In this document: positions 54,466 to 63,891 of the stretch, piece by piece
How the letters are laid out: each line of letters opens with the position of its first letter
Numbering within the stretch: position 1 is the first letter of the stretch
Assembly (NCBI RefSeq): GCF_017168195.1
Contig: NZ_JADNYL010000001.1
Location: 806,001-870,000 of the forward strand
DNA: 64,000 nucleotides
Reading direction: 5' to 3'
Origin: Thalassotalea sp. G2M2-11
Lineage (GTDB): Bacteria; Pseudomonadota; Gammaproteobacteria; Enterobacterales; Alteromonadaceae
Notes under the pieces: model-generated
What the model saw: only the letters and a program-made list of their open reading frames with translations
Told to the model about the DNA's origin: nothing
The model's database searches: none
Made by a program: the position numbers and the translations under genes

Positions 54466-55254
54466 TTATTCTGCTGAGTGTTGTACGATAGGCACCATAA
54501 TTAAGTCGGGTGCTAATTGTTTGCGAGCTATACGCAGGGCTTTTTTAATGTCACTGCGATAAGCGGCTGGTAAGGCTTGCCAGGATTTTGATGCTTGATC
54601 CCAGGAGCCCATCTCACTGCCATCGCGTGTTTGATAGACGAAGCTCACTCGACCAATACGTAAGAAATCAACGTCTTTTTCTGCACCATTTACGGTGTGT
54701 AAACCAGAGTAAGCCTCAATGGTTCGCCCATATTCAACTTCTACTTGGTATGCTTCTAATACTCGGCGGAACTTTTCAGACACAGCCACATCCGCGCGAT
54801 TTAACATCTCTTTTAAACTAGCAATACGTTGACTGCGCTCCTGTGGTAAAAACGGCACATCTAATTCAACAAAAGCCGCAAGAGTATCAATCATTCTAGC
54901 CATTAGTGGCGCAACTTGACGTTCAATCACGCTCACTTGTTCCATTGAAGTTGCTAATTGTTTTAGTTCTTTTGTTTGATTGGCAATTTGATTTTGCATC
55001 TGCTGGTTATAAACATTTAACCCATCGATTTCTTTATTAACCGTTTTAAATGCTTGCAATTTGCTTTGAATTTGCTCGTTGATTTGATCAATTTTTTGTT
55101 GGGATTGATTGGCTGATTGATTAATTTTTTTACCTGCGTCAACGACTTTGTCGAGCACTTTCTCTTGAGCCGCTTGGGTGGTAAAAACCGAGATACAGTT
55201 TAAAGCAACCATACTCGCTATTAAGTGAATTTTTGTCATTTGGGACAATTTCAT
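54466..55254 (-). CDS. DUF3450 periplasmic coiled-coil protein
   Basis: 262 aa. Signal peptide (about 1-28), long coiled coil (about 35-110, rich in Gln/Lys/Glu), then a globular part with LDVPFLPQERSQRIASLKEMLNRADVAVSEKFRRVLEAYQVEVEYGRTIE, the DUF3450 signature. First gene of the TonB operon and always linked to TtpC-like genes. Role unproved; probably bridges the inner-membrane motor and periplasm. A Pho-like promoter lies 80-110 bp upstream. Confidence 0.9.
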   Translation of the reverse strand: MKLSQMTKIHLIASMVALNCISVFTTQAAQEKVLDKVVDAGKKINQSANQSQQKIDQINEQIQSKLQAFKTVNKEIDGLNVYNQQMQNQIANQTKELKQLATSMEQVSVIERQVAPLMARMIDTLAAFVELDVPFLPQERSQRIASLKEMLNRADVAVSEKFRRVLEAYQVEVEYGRTIEAYSGLHTVNGAEKDVDFLRIGRVSFVYQTRDGSEMGSWDQASKSWQALPAAYRSDIKKALRIARKQLAPDLIMVPIVQHSAE

Positions 55255-55333
55255 AAATAAACCCTGTTACGATTAAAACGAATGACTTGTTGGATCAATA
55301 GATAGCAACATGAATCATCAAAATTTTCAGGCT

Positions 55334-55366
55334 ATTTTATCCATCGATTGTGACACTTAAGTTTCA
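55334..55366 (-). promoter_or_regulatory. Weak Pho-box-like promoter of the TonB operon
   Basis: On the minus strand TGAAAC, 5 bp, TGTCAC (55366-55350), 10 bp, TAAAAT (55339-55334). The second half-site and the -10 are good, the first half is degenerate (4 of 6). The spacing is the same as in the four better boxes of this window. Confidence 0.4.
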
Positions 55367-55565
55367 GCAATATTGCAACTTTATTAAATGACAAAAAGGT
55401 TTCATATTTCTTACACTTACGAGTTTATTTGCCAGTGAAAGCAATGCATGGGGTTGCGTGGGGATCTCTTGCTGAAAAATTGATCTTATCAACGCGAAAG
55501 GGGGTAGGTGTGAATCGTTTATCTGCTTTGTGAAATTCGCTTTCAGTACAAGCTCTTTGAAAATG

Positions 55566-55594
55566 ATAAAGCCCATGTGTTCGATGGGCTTTAT
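55566..55594 (-). terminator. Terminator of the TonB-dependent receptor gene
   Basis: ATAAAGCCCAT (55566-55576) pairs perfectly with ATGGGCTTTAT (55584-55594), 7-nt loop. Lies 29 bp past the receptor's stop codon. Confidence 0.75.
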
Positions 55595-55622
55595 TGCATT
55601 TAACGTGATTCAAACAGAGGGT

Positions 55623-58310
55623 TTAAAAATCGTATTTGAAGCTGATGCTTACACCAGTACCTACTGACTTTTCTCGTACGGTAATACCTGATTGTGTTAC
55701 TTGTTGAGCTTCATCGAGTAAGTTTTTAACTTTTACCTTTATTTGAGAGTTAAAGTTAGGGTAGTAAGTGTAGACCAAATCGACTGCATGAAACGGTTGT
55801 TCCATAGCATCTTCTCTGCCACCAACACCAGAAGCAATAATACGTTCACCAAAGACGTTATAAACTAATGAACCCGAGTGATTGCCATTTGCTGAGTCGT
55901 AATTTAACTGTAAGTTAACCACGTACTCTGAATGTCCACTCATCCGTTTGGTTGGATTGGTTAAATTACCCGCCAAACTCGGATCAATACTGACTTGTGA
56001 ATCACTTAAGGTAATATTACCTGAGGTGAAAAAACCTTCAGCTACTTTGGTTAAATCTAGCATCCATTCCAGTTCAACCCCTTGAACTTCGCCGGTTTCA
56101 CCATTAATAAAGGTGGCTGAATAATCTTCGTCACCAATTTGTAATACCGTTTCAATTGGGGATTGAATGTCTTTATAAAAGGCCGCAATGGTGTAACTGT
56201 CGCCGTTATCGGCGTAATACTCATAACGTAAGTCATAGTTTTTAATCGGGCTACTTTGTAGTCCGACACGACCAAAGGTACGAATATCAGTCAGTGGATC
56301 ATAATAAGCAACGGGAACCACTTCACGTAAATCAGGTCGAACCACCGTTTCTCCATAGCTGGCGCGCACTTGATATTGCTCATTGGCTAAATAAGTAAAA
56401 GCCAATGAGGGATATAAATCATCCGATTCAATACTGCCTGCGGCAATTTTCTCTGGTGACCAGAAAATGTCTAATTCTTCTTGACCAAATATTAGACTGG
56501 AAGTACCAATAGAAGATTGTTTGAATGCTTCATAACGTATACCACCACTGATGCGGTATGAGTTATCAAGGATCATATCAAATGCACCATAAGCAGCATC
56601 TATCTTTTGTGCAGCAATGTAATCATCAGCATCCGGTGCTGTTGGTTCATTAAAATCAACCAATATACGTTGACCATCAATAAAGTCATCACTGAGGTAA
56701 TTACTGTTTGATAAAGGTGATTGTGAACCGTCGTTGATGACAACTCCTGAACCAGACTTGTTATGAACAGCAAAGCTAGAGGTTGAATAAATACGCCCAC
56801 GATCTGAAAAATCATAACCGGCTTTAAATTCTAATTCATAGCCATCACCATACACAGGTAAGGTAAGATTTGCGCCGTAGGAATTAACTCTGTCTTCCAT
56901 ATCGGTATATGCGTAGGTTGCTCGGTTGTCATCACCTGTGATGTTGGAGTTAGCGTAAACACCGTTATTAAAGTTATCACGGAAATTGAACTTGGCGCTA
57001 AAAGGGATTTCTGTTTTAGCTTTTGAACGCGTGTATTGCCAGTCAATGCCTAGCCCCCAGTAATCAACAAAGGTATGTTGACCCAGTAATTGAGACACTT
57101 GTAAGGTGCGCTCTTGATAATCAAACTCGTGTACACGGTTTGCTCTATCATCCGTGGCAATGGTATAGACGGTACTTCCGGCTGGGCTTTCAACTTGCGA
57201 TACTTCAACTTCATCTTCGTTGTCGGCTAAATATAAGTTGTTCCAGGCTAACGAATGATTATTAAGCTTATAACCAAGATTGAAAACGCCATTGTATCGC
57301 TCGTTTTCCGTGGTCACCGTTGAGTTTTTAACGGTATTAAAACATGAAGTAGCAACATCTTCTGCCGACGCTAATGAGGTGGAGCAGTCATCTTTAAGAT
57401 TTTGTGAAATTACTGAGGTTGTTTTTTCTGCTGAATCCGATTTGTTGTCATACGCTAATGACGCTAAAAAGCCAATTCGTCCACCAAACAATTGTTCATC
57501 AATGCTATTACCTATATGTGCTTTAATATTATACGCAGGGTCAAGCGATGTCTCTGAAATAGCTAAATTACGCGGTAACGATTTTAATAAACCATGATTG
57601 ATCGCTATGGCTTGTTCTGAAACCGTTTGTGTTTCTGTTGCGCTTAGGTTTGAGCGACGAATAATATTGTCGATGGTAAATCTACCACGATAATCTACAA
57701 TAGCATTTTTAAGCTCTTCAGAGATGCCACCACTGGGACGGTGATAGGTTAAGCCACTATCCGCGCTAGAGTCATATGCACCGCCAATTTCAACACCTGC
57801 AGTAAAGTCACTAGGAACTGATTTTGTACGAATATCAATCGCACCACCACCAAATGCCGCTGGCATATTCGCTGAAAATGCTTTTTGCACCGCCATACTT
57901 TCAATAATGCTTGACGGAATAATATCAAGGGGCACAACATTGCGTGTTAAGTCGGGGCTGGGAATATTAGCGCCATTTAATCGTGCGCTTGAATATCGCT
58001 CACCAAGCCCGCGAACATAAATAAACTTGTCATCAACAAGCGTTAAACCTGTTACTCGCTTTAAAGCTGAAGCAGCGTCGCTGTCACCTGTTCTAGACAT
58101 TTGCTCTGCACCTAGGATATCAGCAACAAAGGCTTGGTTTTTACGTTCTTCAATTACGGCTGCCGCACTACCTTGTAAACGAGTCGCTTTTGCAACAACT
58201 TCTTCCATTACTTGCTGTTCTTCAGCTTGGGCAGCAGTAACGTTTGTATAACTGAACAAACCTAGCCCCACAGCAACTGCTAGCCTTTGGAGTTTGTGTT
58301 GATTGGTCAT
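55623..58310 (-). CDS. TonB-dependent outer-membrane receptor
   Basis: 895 aa. Signal peptide (about 1-28), a TonB box (EEVVAKAT, about 36-43), plug domain (about 48-170, IYVRGLGERYSSARLNGANIPSP and FGGGAIDIRTKS), then a 22-strand barrel ending VSISFKYDF with terminal Phe. Substrate unknown. It lies 77 bp downstream of the lipoprotein gene in the same direction, so a Pho-box-controlled lipoprotein-receptor operon is likely. The TonB operon is immediately downstream. Not recognisable as a siderophore or B12 receptor from sequence alone. Confidence 0.92.
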   Translation of the reverse strand: MTNQHKLQRLAVAVGLGLFSYTNVTAAQAEEQQVMEEVVAKATRLQGSAAAVIEERKNQAFVADILGAEQMSRTGDSDAASALKRVTGLTLVDDKFIYVRGLGERYSSARLNGANIPSPDLTRNVVPLDIIPSSIIESMAVQKAFSANMPAAFGGGAIDIRTKSVPSDFTAGVEIGGAYDSSADSGLTYHRPSGGISEELKNAIVDYRGRFTIDNIIRRSNLSATETQTVSEQAIAINHGLLKSLPRNLAISETSLDPAYNIKAHIGNSIDEQLFGGRIGFLASLAYDNKSDSAEKTTSVISQNLKDDCSTSLASAEDVATSCFNTVKNSTVTTENERYNGVFNLGYKLNNHSLAWNNLYLADNEDEVEVSQVESPAGSTVYTIATDDRANRVHEFDYQERTLQVSQLLGQHTFVDYWGLGIDWQYTRSKAKTEIPFSAKFNFRDNFNNGVYANSNITGDDNRATYAYTDMEDRVNSYGANLTLPVYGDGYELEFKAGYDFSDRGRIYSTSSFAVHNKSGSGVVINDGSQSPLSNSNYLSDDFIDGQRILVDFNEPTAPDADDYIAAQKIDAAYGAFDMILDNSYRISGGIRYEAFKQSSIGTSSLIFGQEELDIFWSPEKIAAGSIESDDLYPSLAFTYLANEQYQVRASYGETVVRPDLREVVPVAYYDPLTDIRTFGRVGLQSSPIKNYDLRYEYYADNGDSYTIAAFYKDIQSPIETVLQIGDEDYSATFINGETGEVQGVELEWMLDLTKVAEGFFTSGNITLSDSQVSIDPSLAGNLTNPTKRMSGHSEYVVNLQLNYDSANGNHSGSLVYNVFGERIIASGVGGREDAMEQPFHAVDLVYTYYPNFNSQIKVKVKNLLDEAQQVTQSGITVREKSVGTGVSISFKYDF

Positions 58311-58333
58311 TTTAAATTCCTAATTCAGTCTTT

Positions 58334-58369
58334 AATAAAAAGACGCATCAAAGGGAATTTGAGCGTCTT
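58334..58369 (-). terminator. Terminator-like hairpin between lipoprotein and receptor genes
   Basis: AAGACGC and GCGTCTT arms (58369-58363 with 58346-58340 on the minus strand), extended by CAAA/TTTG, then Ts to 58334. It probably lowers the amount of receptor mRNA relative to lipoprotein mRNA, or serves as an mRNA 3' barrier. Confidence 0.7.
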
Positions 58370-58387
58370 ATTACTCGTGATAAGTGG

Positions 58388-59989
58388 TTAGTCGTTGTTT
58401 GCTGCAGCGACCGCCGCTTCTACCCACTGATACCAAGCTGAACTAGAATCTTTATCTGATACCGCACCAATGAAATCTACAGAATCAAAGAAGCTATTAT
58501 CTAAGTCAGATAAATTATTTGCAGAGATAGTGATGGCTGTTGAGCTAGAGTTGGTTGAGAAACCATCAGTTGACAGTACGTCAGCATCGCCGCCTACGCG
58601 AATGTTCACGCCACCATTTTCGTACCATTGCTCAACGGACATACCCGCTGGCATTTGCGTTGGGTCTTTAAATTCAGCCGCACACGCTAATACTGAGTTG
58701 TTAAAGGTAATTTCTGCTGCATTTTCCAAACCGTCTGATTTAAACTCGATACACTCAGTGCCATTAGTAGCATCAGCTTTAATGGCTAATGCATTGTAAT
58801 AATTGGTTTTAATGGCATCGTCGAATTTGTGTGCTTGTGATGGATCTTCATCACGAACGGATGCACCATCTGTGGTGATCACTGTAACATTGGCGATTGT
58901 TGGGAAAGACGCTGGCACATCGCTGTAGTCAGGGCCACTATTTTTTTCACCGTCTGTTTCAAAACCATTGTTACCCATATACGCGGTTGCGCCATCACGA
59001 GTTGTCACTGTGCCGTGTTGAATATATAAAAACTGCGCGTTCCCTTGCCAACCTGCGTCAATATCAATAGCGTCATCTTGGGTATCAGTAACGACAATAT
59101 GTTTAATATTGGCAGCACCACCAAAGAATTCGATACCATCGTCAAAGCCTTGGTGAATGTGAATATAATCGAACAGCGAGCCTGAGCCTACCGCATTTAA
59201 AGTCAATGAGTTTAGGTCATCACCTTCACCGCCAACACGTGGACCTGAGCCTGCATACCAGATTTTAGCCCATTTGATTTTTCCACTGCTGTCTTGGTTA
59301 TCATTACCGCCAAAGTAACTGGTGATCCCTTCTGATGCGACATTACAGGTACCGCCAGCACGCTGTGCATTAGTACATTGGTTTGTTAAACCATTACCAT
59401 TGATGATTATGCCACCCCAATCTGCGTATTGTGCGCCTTTACCTTCTAAATCATGACGATCAAACGCAAATGCAGAAGTAAAAGTGATTGGTTTTTCAGC
59501 TGTGCCTACGGCTTGAATTTTTGCACCACGGGCGATACGCACAATTGCTTCACCTGAGGTAAATGCTAATGTTGCGCCTGGTTTTACTGTCATGGTTGGA
59601 CCATTAGTTGGTACTTCAAAACCATCATCAGTACGGCCGTCTTCACCAATCAATAATGCGTCTTCAAATACGTGAATTCCACCATCGGGTAATTCATCAA
59701 AGGTTAAATTAGCCGTGATTTGAATGTTTTTACTGGCAAATGAATCATTGTATAAACAGTCTAAACCGTCATAGATGCCCTCTACAGTGCCAGCGTCAGT
59801 TTGGTAACTCGCACATTCTACGGGATCTGTTGTACCTGGGTTTGTTGTATTATTTGAATTATTAACACTGTTGTCAGTGTTTGTACTATTGTCATTTACA
59901 GTAGGGGTAATTTTAATGTCGCCACCACAACCAACTAATGTTAAAGCACAAGCAATAGCGCTTACTTTAAATAGTGATTTTATTTGCAT
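58388..59989 (-). CDS. Large beta-helix-like lipoprotein of unknown function
   Basis: 533 aa. Lipobox LVGC (Cys21), then a Thr/Asn-rich low-complexity linker (about 28-55). The main body (about 60-480) consists of short strands and turns rich in Gly, Asn and Asp (AIVRIARGAKIQAVGTAEKPITFTSAF, WGGIIINGNG, DYIHIHQGFDDGIEFFGGAANIKHIVVTDTQDDAIDIDAGW), as in parallel beta-helix proteins. Cys pairs are visible. I do not recognise a catalytic site. Upstream Pho boxes and the downstream TonB receptor suggest a surface or periplasmic role in phosphate-limited nutrient capture. Confidence 0.75.
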   Translation of the reverse strand: MQIKSLFKVSAIACALTLVGCGGDIKITPTVNDNSTNTDNSVNNSNNTTNPGTTDPVECASYQTDAGTVEGIYDGLDCLYNDSFASKNIQITANLTFDELPDGGIHVFEDALLIGEDGRTDDGFEVPTNGPTMTVKPGATLAFTSGEAIVRIARGAKIQAVGTAEKPITFTSAFAFDRHDLEGKGAQYADWGGIIINGNGLTNQCTNAQRAGGTCNVASEGITSYFGGNDNQDSSGKIKWAKIWYAGSGPRVGGEGDDLNSLTLNAVGSGSLFDYIHIHQGFDDGIEFFGGAANIKHIVVTDTQDDAIDIDAGWQGNAQFLYIQHGTVTTRDGATAYMGNNGFETDGEKNSGPDYSDVPASFPTIANVTVITTDGASVRDEDPSQAHKFDDAIKTNYYNALAIKADATNGTECIEFKSDGLENAAEITFNNSVLACAAEFKDPTQMPAGMSVEQWYENGGVNIRVGGDADVLSTDGFSTNSSSTAITISANNLSDLDNSFFDSVDFIGAVSDKDSSSAWYQWVEAAVAAANND

Positions 59990-60084
59990 TTTTGTTGCTC
60001 CAAAGAGTTATATTTATTAAATATTGACAAGTTGCAGCTATGCTACTGAGTAAAAATGACAGAATTGTTTTAAAAATGTGTAGT

Positions 60085-60138
60085 TTTTATTGCAGCGAAA
60101 TGACACTAAAGTGACGACAATATGGAACAAATATGACA
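60085..60138 (-). promoter_or_regulatory. Pho box of the lipoprotein-TonB receptor operon
   Basis: Minus strand CGTCAC, 5 bp, TGTCAT (60116-60100), preceded in phase (22 bp up) by TGTCAT at 60138-60133. About 10 bp on is a TAAAAA -10. The PhoB consensus is two TGTCA half-sites 11 bp apart. Confidence 0.7.
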
Positions 60139-60431
60139 GAGGCAACGAAATTAGTTACTTGAGCATCAATCAGTGTGTTAAATGGTGTTTAGCCTGTTTT
60201 ATTATGAGCTGAATCTAAGGTGTGTTTATCTTTTCAGTTTGTTTTTACCGTCATTTGTTTGGTATTTACATAAAGCAGCGCTTATGACGTGTAGTTATTC
60301 TACTTAAATCAAGCAATAATACAGTGCCAGTAGCTGATCTCGCTGAAAAATTTGATCTGTGGCAATGTCACAAAGGAAATTTAACAAACTTGACGTTAAT
60401 TATTCATCAAAAAGTAAAAAAAAGTTCATAA

Positions 60432-60464
60432 TGTCACAAAAGTGTCATCTTTTGGCGGCACAAT
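60432..60464 (+). promoter_or_regulatory. Pho box and -10 of the porin gene
   Basis: TGTCACAAAAGTGTCAT (60432-60448), 10 bp, CACAAT (60459-60464). Half-sites 11 bp apart. Confidence 0.75.
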
Positions 60465-60503
60465 AGTAAGCAATCAAGCATTAATATTTAAAAGGGTAAT
60501 TTA

Positions 60504-61430
60504 ATGAAACTTTCTTATAGCGCAATTGCAGCGACATTATTAGGCGTTTGTTCTGCTTCATCAATGGCGGCAAATGTTGAAATTTATGGTCGTGCTGATG
60601 TCTCTGTACAATCTTCGGATGAAGGTGAAGGCTCATTTACTGAAGTGAAAAGCAATGCTTCGCGCATTGGCTTTAAAGGTACGCATGAGTTATCTAATGA
60701 GTTATCAGTCGTATATAAAGCTGAGTTTCAAGTTGATTTAGATGGCGATAGTAACAAAGGTGATAGCATCACTGATCGTAACCAATATATTGGTTTAAAA
60801 GGTAACTTTGGTGAAGTGTTATTGGGTAAAAATGACACGGTATTAAAGCAGTCACAAGGGAAAGTGGATTTATTCAGCGATCATAACGGTGATATCAAAG
60901 TGCTATGGAAAGGCGAGAATCGTATGGCTGATACCATCACTTATAAAACTAAAAAATATAACGGTTTTCAGTTAGGGGTCACTTATGTTGCTGAAGATAG
61001 CGTTGATGGTGAAGATGCAACATCGGTTGCTTTATTTTATGGTGATAAGGCACTTAAAAAATCTTCATTATATGCTGCATTAGCATTTGACTCTGAGATG
61101 AAAGGTTATGATGTCGCACGTGCCACTATTCAAGCTAAGTTAGCTGGTGTTGCACTAGGTGCGATGGTGCAAACGCAAGAACAAGTCTCTACCGGCAAGG
61201 AAATGGATGGTTTCTTAATCTCAGCAAAGTATGGCATTGATAACTGGACGTTAAAAGGTCAGCTGCAAACGGCCAACCATGATGGTGGCGATGATAAGTC
61301 CGGCTTTACTTTAGGTGCGGATTATAAATTAGCAAAAAGTACTAAGTTATATACTTTCTATACATCATTCGATATGGATAGCGGTGCTGATGAAGACTAC
61401 TTAGCCCTTGGTATTCAATATAAGTTCTAA
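60504..61430 (+). CDS. Gram-negative porin, Pho-regulated
   Basis: 308 aa. Signal peptide (about 1-22, ending SMAA), then a 16-strand-type porin barrel: NVEIYGRADVSVQSSDEG, SNASRIGFKGTHELSNELSVVYKAEFQVD, NQYIGLKGNFGEVLLGKNDTVLK, ending YLALGIQYKF with terminal Phe. Acid-rich loops (SDEGEGS, DGDSNKGDS). Under PhoB control it could be a PhoE-like channel for phosphate or other anions; selectivity is inferred. AAAAGGG upstream. A porin at this place before phoB is also known in Shewanella. Confidence 0.9.
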   Translation: MKLSYSAIAATLLGVCSASSMAANVEIYGRADVSVQSSDEGEGSFTEVKSNASRIGFKGTHELSNELSVVYKAEFQVDLDGDSNKGDSITDRNQYIGLKGNFGEVLLGKNDTVLKQSQGKVDLFSDHNGDIKVLWKGENRMADTITYKTKKYNGFQLGVTYVAEDSVDGEDATSVALFYGDKALKKSSLYAALAFDSEMKGYDVARATIQAKLAGVALGAMVQTQEQVSTGKEMDGFLISAKYGIDNWTLKGQLQTANHDGGDDKSGFTLGADYKLAKSTKLYTFYTSFDMDSGADEDYLALGIQYKF

Positions 61431-61451
61431 TACGGTAAGCGCTATTTGATG

Positions 61452-61482
61452 AAAAAGTGGCAACTATGCCACTTTTTTTTTT
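61452..61482 (+). terminator. Intrinsic terminator of the porin gene
   Basis: AAGTGGCA (61455-61462) with TGCCACTT (61467-61474), preceded by As and followed by seven Ts. Confidence 0.92.
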
Positions 61483-61539
61483 GCTTTTTCGTCTTGTTTA
61501 ATGGCGGATATTCATTGATGATAAATTAAATTCGCTTTA

Positions 61540-61572
61540 TGTCATAAAATTGTCATATAAAGTTATCAGAAT
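61540..61572 (+). promoter_or_regulatory. Pho box and -10 of phoB-phoR
   Basis: TGTCATAAAATTGTCAT (61540-61556), 10 bp, CAGAAT (61567-61572). Indicates autoregulation by PhoB. Confidence 0.75.
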
Positions 61573-61725
61573 GTTCATTAGTCGTTAGCAGATGATGAGT
61601 GAACATTGTCTGTTTATCCAACGTGGGGTTGCTGTTGACAATCAGCTGTTGTCCAGCACTCTTAGCTTGTTTTAGTCAAGTGATAGCGACGATAATGATA
61701 TTAGGTATAACTGGGAATTTTATAC

Positions 61726-62427
61726 ATGAACAGACAAGTTTTAGTGGTTGAAGATGAAGCGCCAATCCGAGAAATGGTGACTTTTGTGTTAGAACAAAAT
61801 GGCTTTAATACCATAGAAGCAGAAAATTTTGAGCAAGCTAAAGCGAAAATTGTAGAGCCATACCCTGATTTAATCTTGCTAGATTGGATGTTACCAGGAG
61901 GTACGGGGGTAAAGTTAGCCAAGCAATTAAAACAAAATGAATATACACGTGCTATTCCGATCATTATGTTAACAGCGCGTGCTGATGAAGATGATAAAGT
62001 GAAAGGTTTTGATGTTGGTGTTGATGATTATGTCACTAAGCCTTTTTCTCCTAAAGAGCTAATTGCCAGAATAAAAGCGGTTATTCGTCGGGTATCACCA
62101 ACTGCATTAGAAGAGTCGATTGAATTTCATGGTTTGAAACTTGATCCTGTCGCTCACCGTGTTTCAATAAATGAACGCGCATTAGATTTGGGACCCACTG
62201 AGTTTCGTTTACTTCATTTTTTTATGACTCACACTGAACGGGTTTATAGTCGAGAGCAATTATTAGATAATGTTTGGGGTACCAATGTCTATGTTGAAGA
62301 TAGAACCGTAGATGTGCATATTCGTCGTTTACGCAAAGCCATTGCCGGGCAAGGGCATGAAGATTTTATCCAAACGGTGCGTGGTTCTGGCTATCGTTTC
62401 TCAGGGAAAACTAAACTTAGTGTATAA
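61726..62427 (+). CDS. phoB: Phosphate regulon response regulator PhoB
   Basis: 233 aa. Receiver domain (1-120) with phospho-acceptor Asp53 in [11 protein letters not shown], acidic pair Glu9-Asp10, and Lys in [12 protein letters not shown]; winged-helix DNA-binding domain (about 130-230, [32 protein letters not shown]). Binds Pho boxes and recruits sigma70 RNA polymerase. Pho box upstream; phoR follows after 11 bp. GGGAA about 9 bp before ATG. Confidence 0.97.
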   Translation: MNRQVLVVEDEAPIREMVTFVLEQNGFNTIEAENFEQAKAKIVEPYPDLILLDWMLPGGTGVKLAKQLKQNEYTRAIPIIMLTARADEDDKVKGFDVGVDDYVTKPFSPKELIARIKAVIRRVSPTALEESIEFHGLKLDPVAHRVSINERALDLGPTEFRLLHFFMTHTERVYSREQLLDNVWGTNVYVEDRTVDVHIRRLRKAIAGQGHEDFIQTVRGSGYRFSGKTKLSV

Positions 62428-62438
62428 AAATAATTAGT

Positions 62439-63755
62439 ATGTATTTTCGTTTATCTACTCGCACGGTTATTTCCCGTTTAATCATTATTTTATGTTTAAG
62501 TGCGCTCGTTGGTTACTTAATTGGCCACACGTTTTTATTGCTTTCAGTGAGCGCCACAGCACTGTTAATTTGGCATTACCATCATTTATTAAAGCTATTT
62601 AAGTGGTTATGGCGCAGTAAATCATTATCACCGCCACAGGCAAATGGTGTTTGGGGCATGATATATGATGGCTTATATCGGCAAATGAAACAGTTTCGCC
62701 GTAAACAAAAGCTGTTAAACGAAAAAATTCGTCGTTTTCGTGATGGGGCAGAAGCATTGCCTGATGCCGCTTTAGTGTTATCGCAAGATCTGTTGATCGA
62801 ATGGGGCAATAAAAAAGCTTCGCGTATTTTAGGTATTCAGTGGCCAAATGATGCGGGACAACGCATTGATAATTTGATCCGCTTTCCTGAGTTTACTCAG
62901 TACCTTAAAGAAGGTGATTTTGACAGCCCATGCTTACTCACCTCTCCGATCAACAGTGATATTATCTTGGAAGTACGTATGATGCCCTATGGCACAGAAC
63001 AAGTACTGTTTTTAGCACGTGATATCAGCAAAGTGCATCGCTTGGAAGAAATGCGTCGAGATTTTGTGGCTAATGTATCTCATGAATTAAAAACGCCTCT
63101 TACAGTGGTTCGTGGCTATGTCGAGATGGTGCAAAGTACAGACAATGCCTTAGATCCTCATTGGCAAAAGGTGTTTTCTACCATGGAAACCCAAGTATCA
63201 AGAATGGATCGCTTAGTTGAGCAGTTGTTGGTGTTATCACGGGTTGAAATTCATGCTGATCAAGAAGATAAACAAGTGGTTAACATGCCTAAATTGATAC
63301 AAGATTTGATTGATGATAGTCAGTGGCTCAATCAAGAAAAAAATCATGTCGTCACCGTTAGCATAGATAAAGAATTAGCGATTGAGGGCATTGAAAATGA
63401 ACTGAAAAGTGCCTGCTCTAATTTATTGTCTAATGCGATTGCCTATACGCCTGAACAAGGACATATCCAAGTGACCTGGCAACGGGCAGGGGATAAAGCC
63501 TGTTTTTCGGTCAAAGACGATGGTCAAGGTATTCGACCTGAAGATGTTAATCGTTTAACGGAGCGTTTTTTCCGTGTCGATAAATCTCGCTCACGCGATA
63601 CTGGTGGCTCTGGTTTAGGGCTGGCGATCGTCAAACATGTGTTGAATCATCATCATGCTGAGCTCACCATTAATAGTCAGTGGGGGAAAGGCAGTGAGTT
63701 CATTATTTCGTTTGAGTCTAAATGTATCCGCGCACTTCCAAATAAAGTTGCTTGA
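62439..63755 (+). CDS. phoR: Phosphate regulon sensor kinase PhoR
   Basis: 438 aa. Two N-terminal transmembrane helices (about 10-28 and 30-48) without a large periplasmic domain, a PAS domain (about 100-195), HisKA with His215 in FVANVSHELKTPLTVVRGY and HATPase with NLLSNAIAYTPEQG, VKDDGQGI and RDTGGSGLGLAIVKH. It senses Pst activity through PhoU. As usual, no phosphate-binding periplasmic part. Last gene before pstS, which has its own Pho boxes. Confidence 0.96.
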   Translation: MYFRLSTRTVISRLIIILCLSALVGYLIGHTFLLLSVSATALLIWHYHHLLKLFKWLWRSKSLSPPQANGVWGMIYDGLYRQMKQFRRKQKLLNEKIRRFRDGAEALPDAALVLSQDLLIEWGNKKASRILGIQWPNDAGQRIDNLIRFPEFTQYLKEGDFDSPCLLTSPINSDIILEVRMMPYGTEQVLFLARDISKVHRLEEMRRDFVANVSHELKTPLTVVRGYVEMVQSTDNALDPHWQKVFSTMETQVSRMDRLVEQLLVLSRVEIHADQEDKQVVNMPKLIQDLIDDSQWLNQEKNHVVTVSIDKELAIEGIENELKSACSNLLSNAIAYTPEQGHIQVTWQRAGDKACFSVKDDGQGIRPEDVNRLTERFFRVDKSRSRDTGGSGLGLAIVKHVLNHHHAELTINSQWGKGSEFIISFESKCIRALPNKVA

Positions 63756-63792
63756 TTATTTGTTGTGCTTATCATGACAGTTTATTTACCTT

Positions 63793-63847
63793 TGTCATAT
63801 AAGTGTCACATAGCTTAAATATAATTGTCATATAAGCTTTATATAGT
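63793..63847 (+). promoter_or_regulatory. Tandem Pho boxes and -10 of pstS
   Basis: TGTCATATAAGTGTCAC (63793-63809), then a third TGTCAT in phase at 63826-63831 (22 bp later), 10 bp, TATAGT (63842-63847). The strongest Pho promoter in the window. Confidence 0.8.
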
Positions 63848-63891
63848 GTTCACAAATTAATTCAGTAAACACACTCTCATTGGAGAAAATT

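Larger units (their letters stand above)
59990..60503. other. 514-bp divergent control region with Pho boxes on both sides
   Basis: Serves the lipoprotein operon (minus) and the porin (plus). Apart from the Pho boxes at 60100-60138 and 60432-60448 and a lone TGTCAC at 60366, I see no gene. Confidence 0.7.

Noticed and set aside
55364-55613. Short minus-strand reading frames between the receptor gene and the TonB operon
   Set aside because: They run through the receptor terminator and the operon promoter, with no ribosome binding site or family match.
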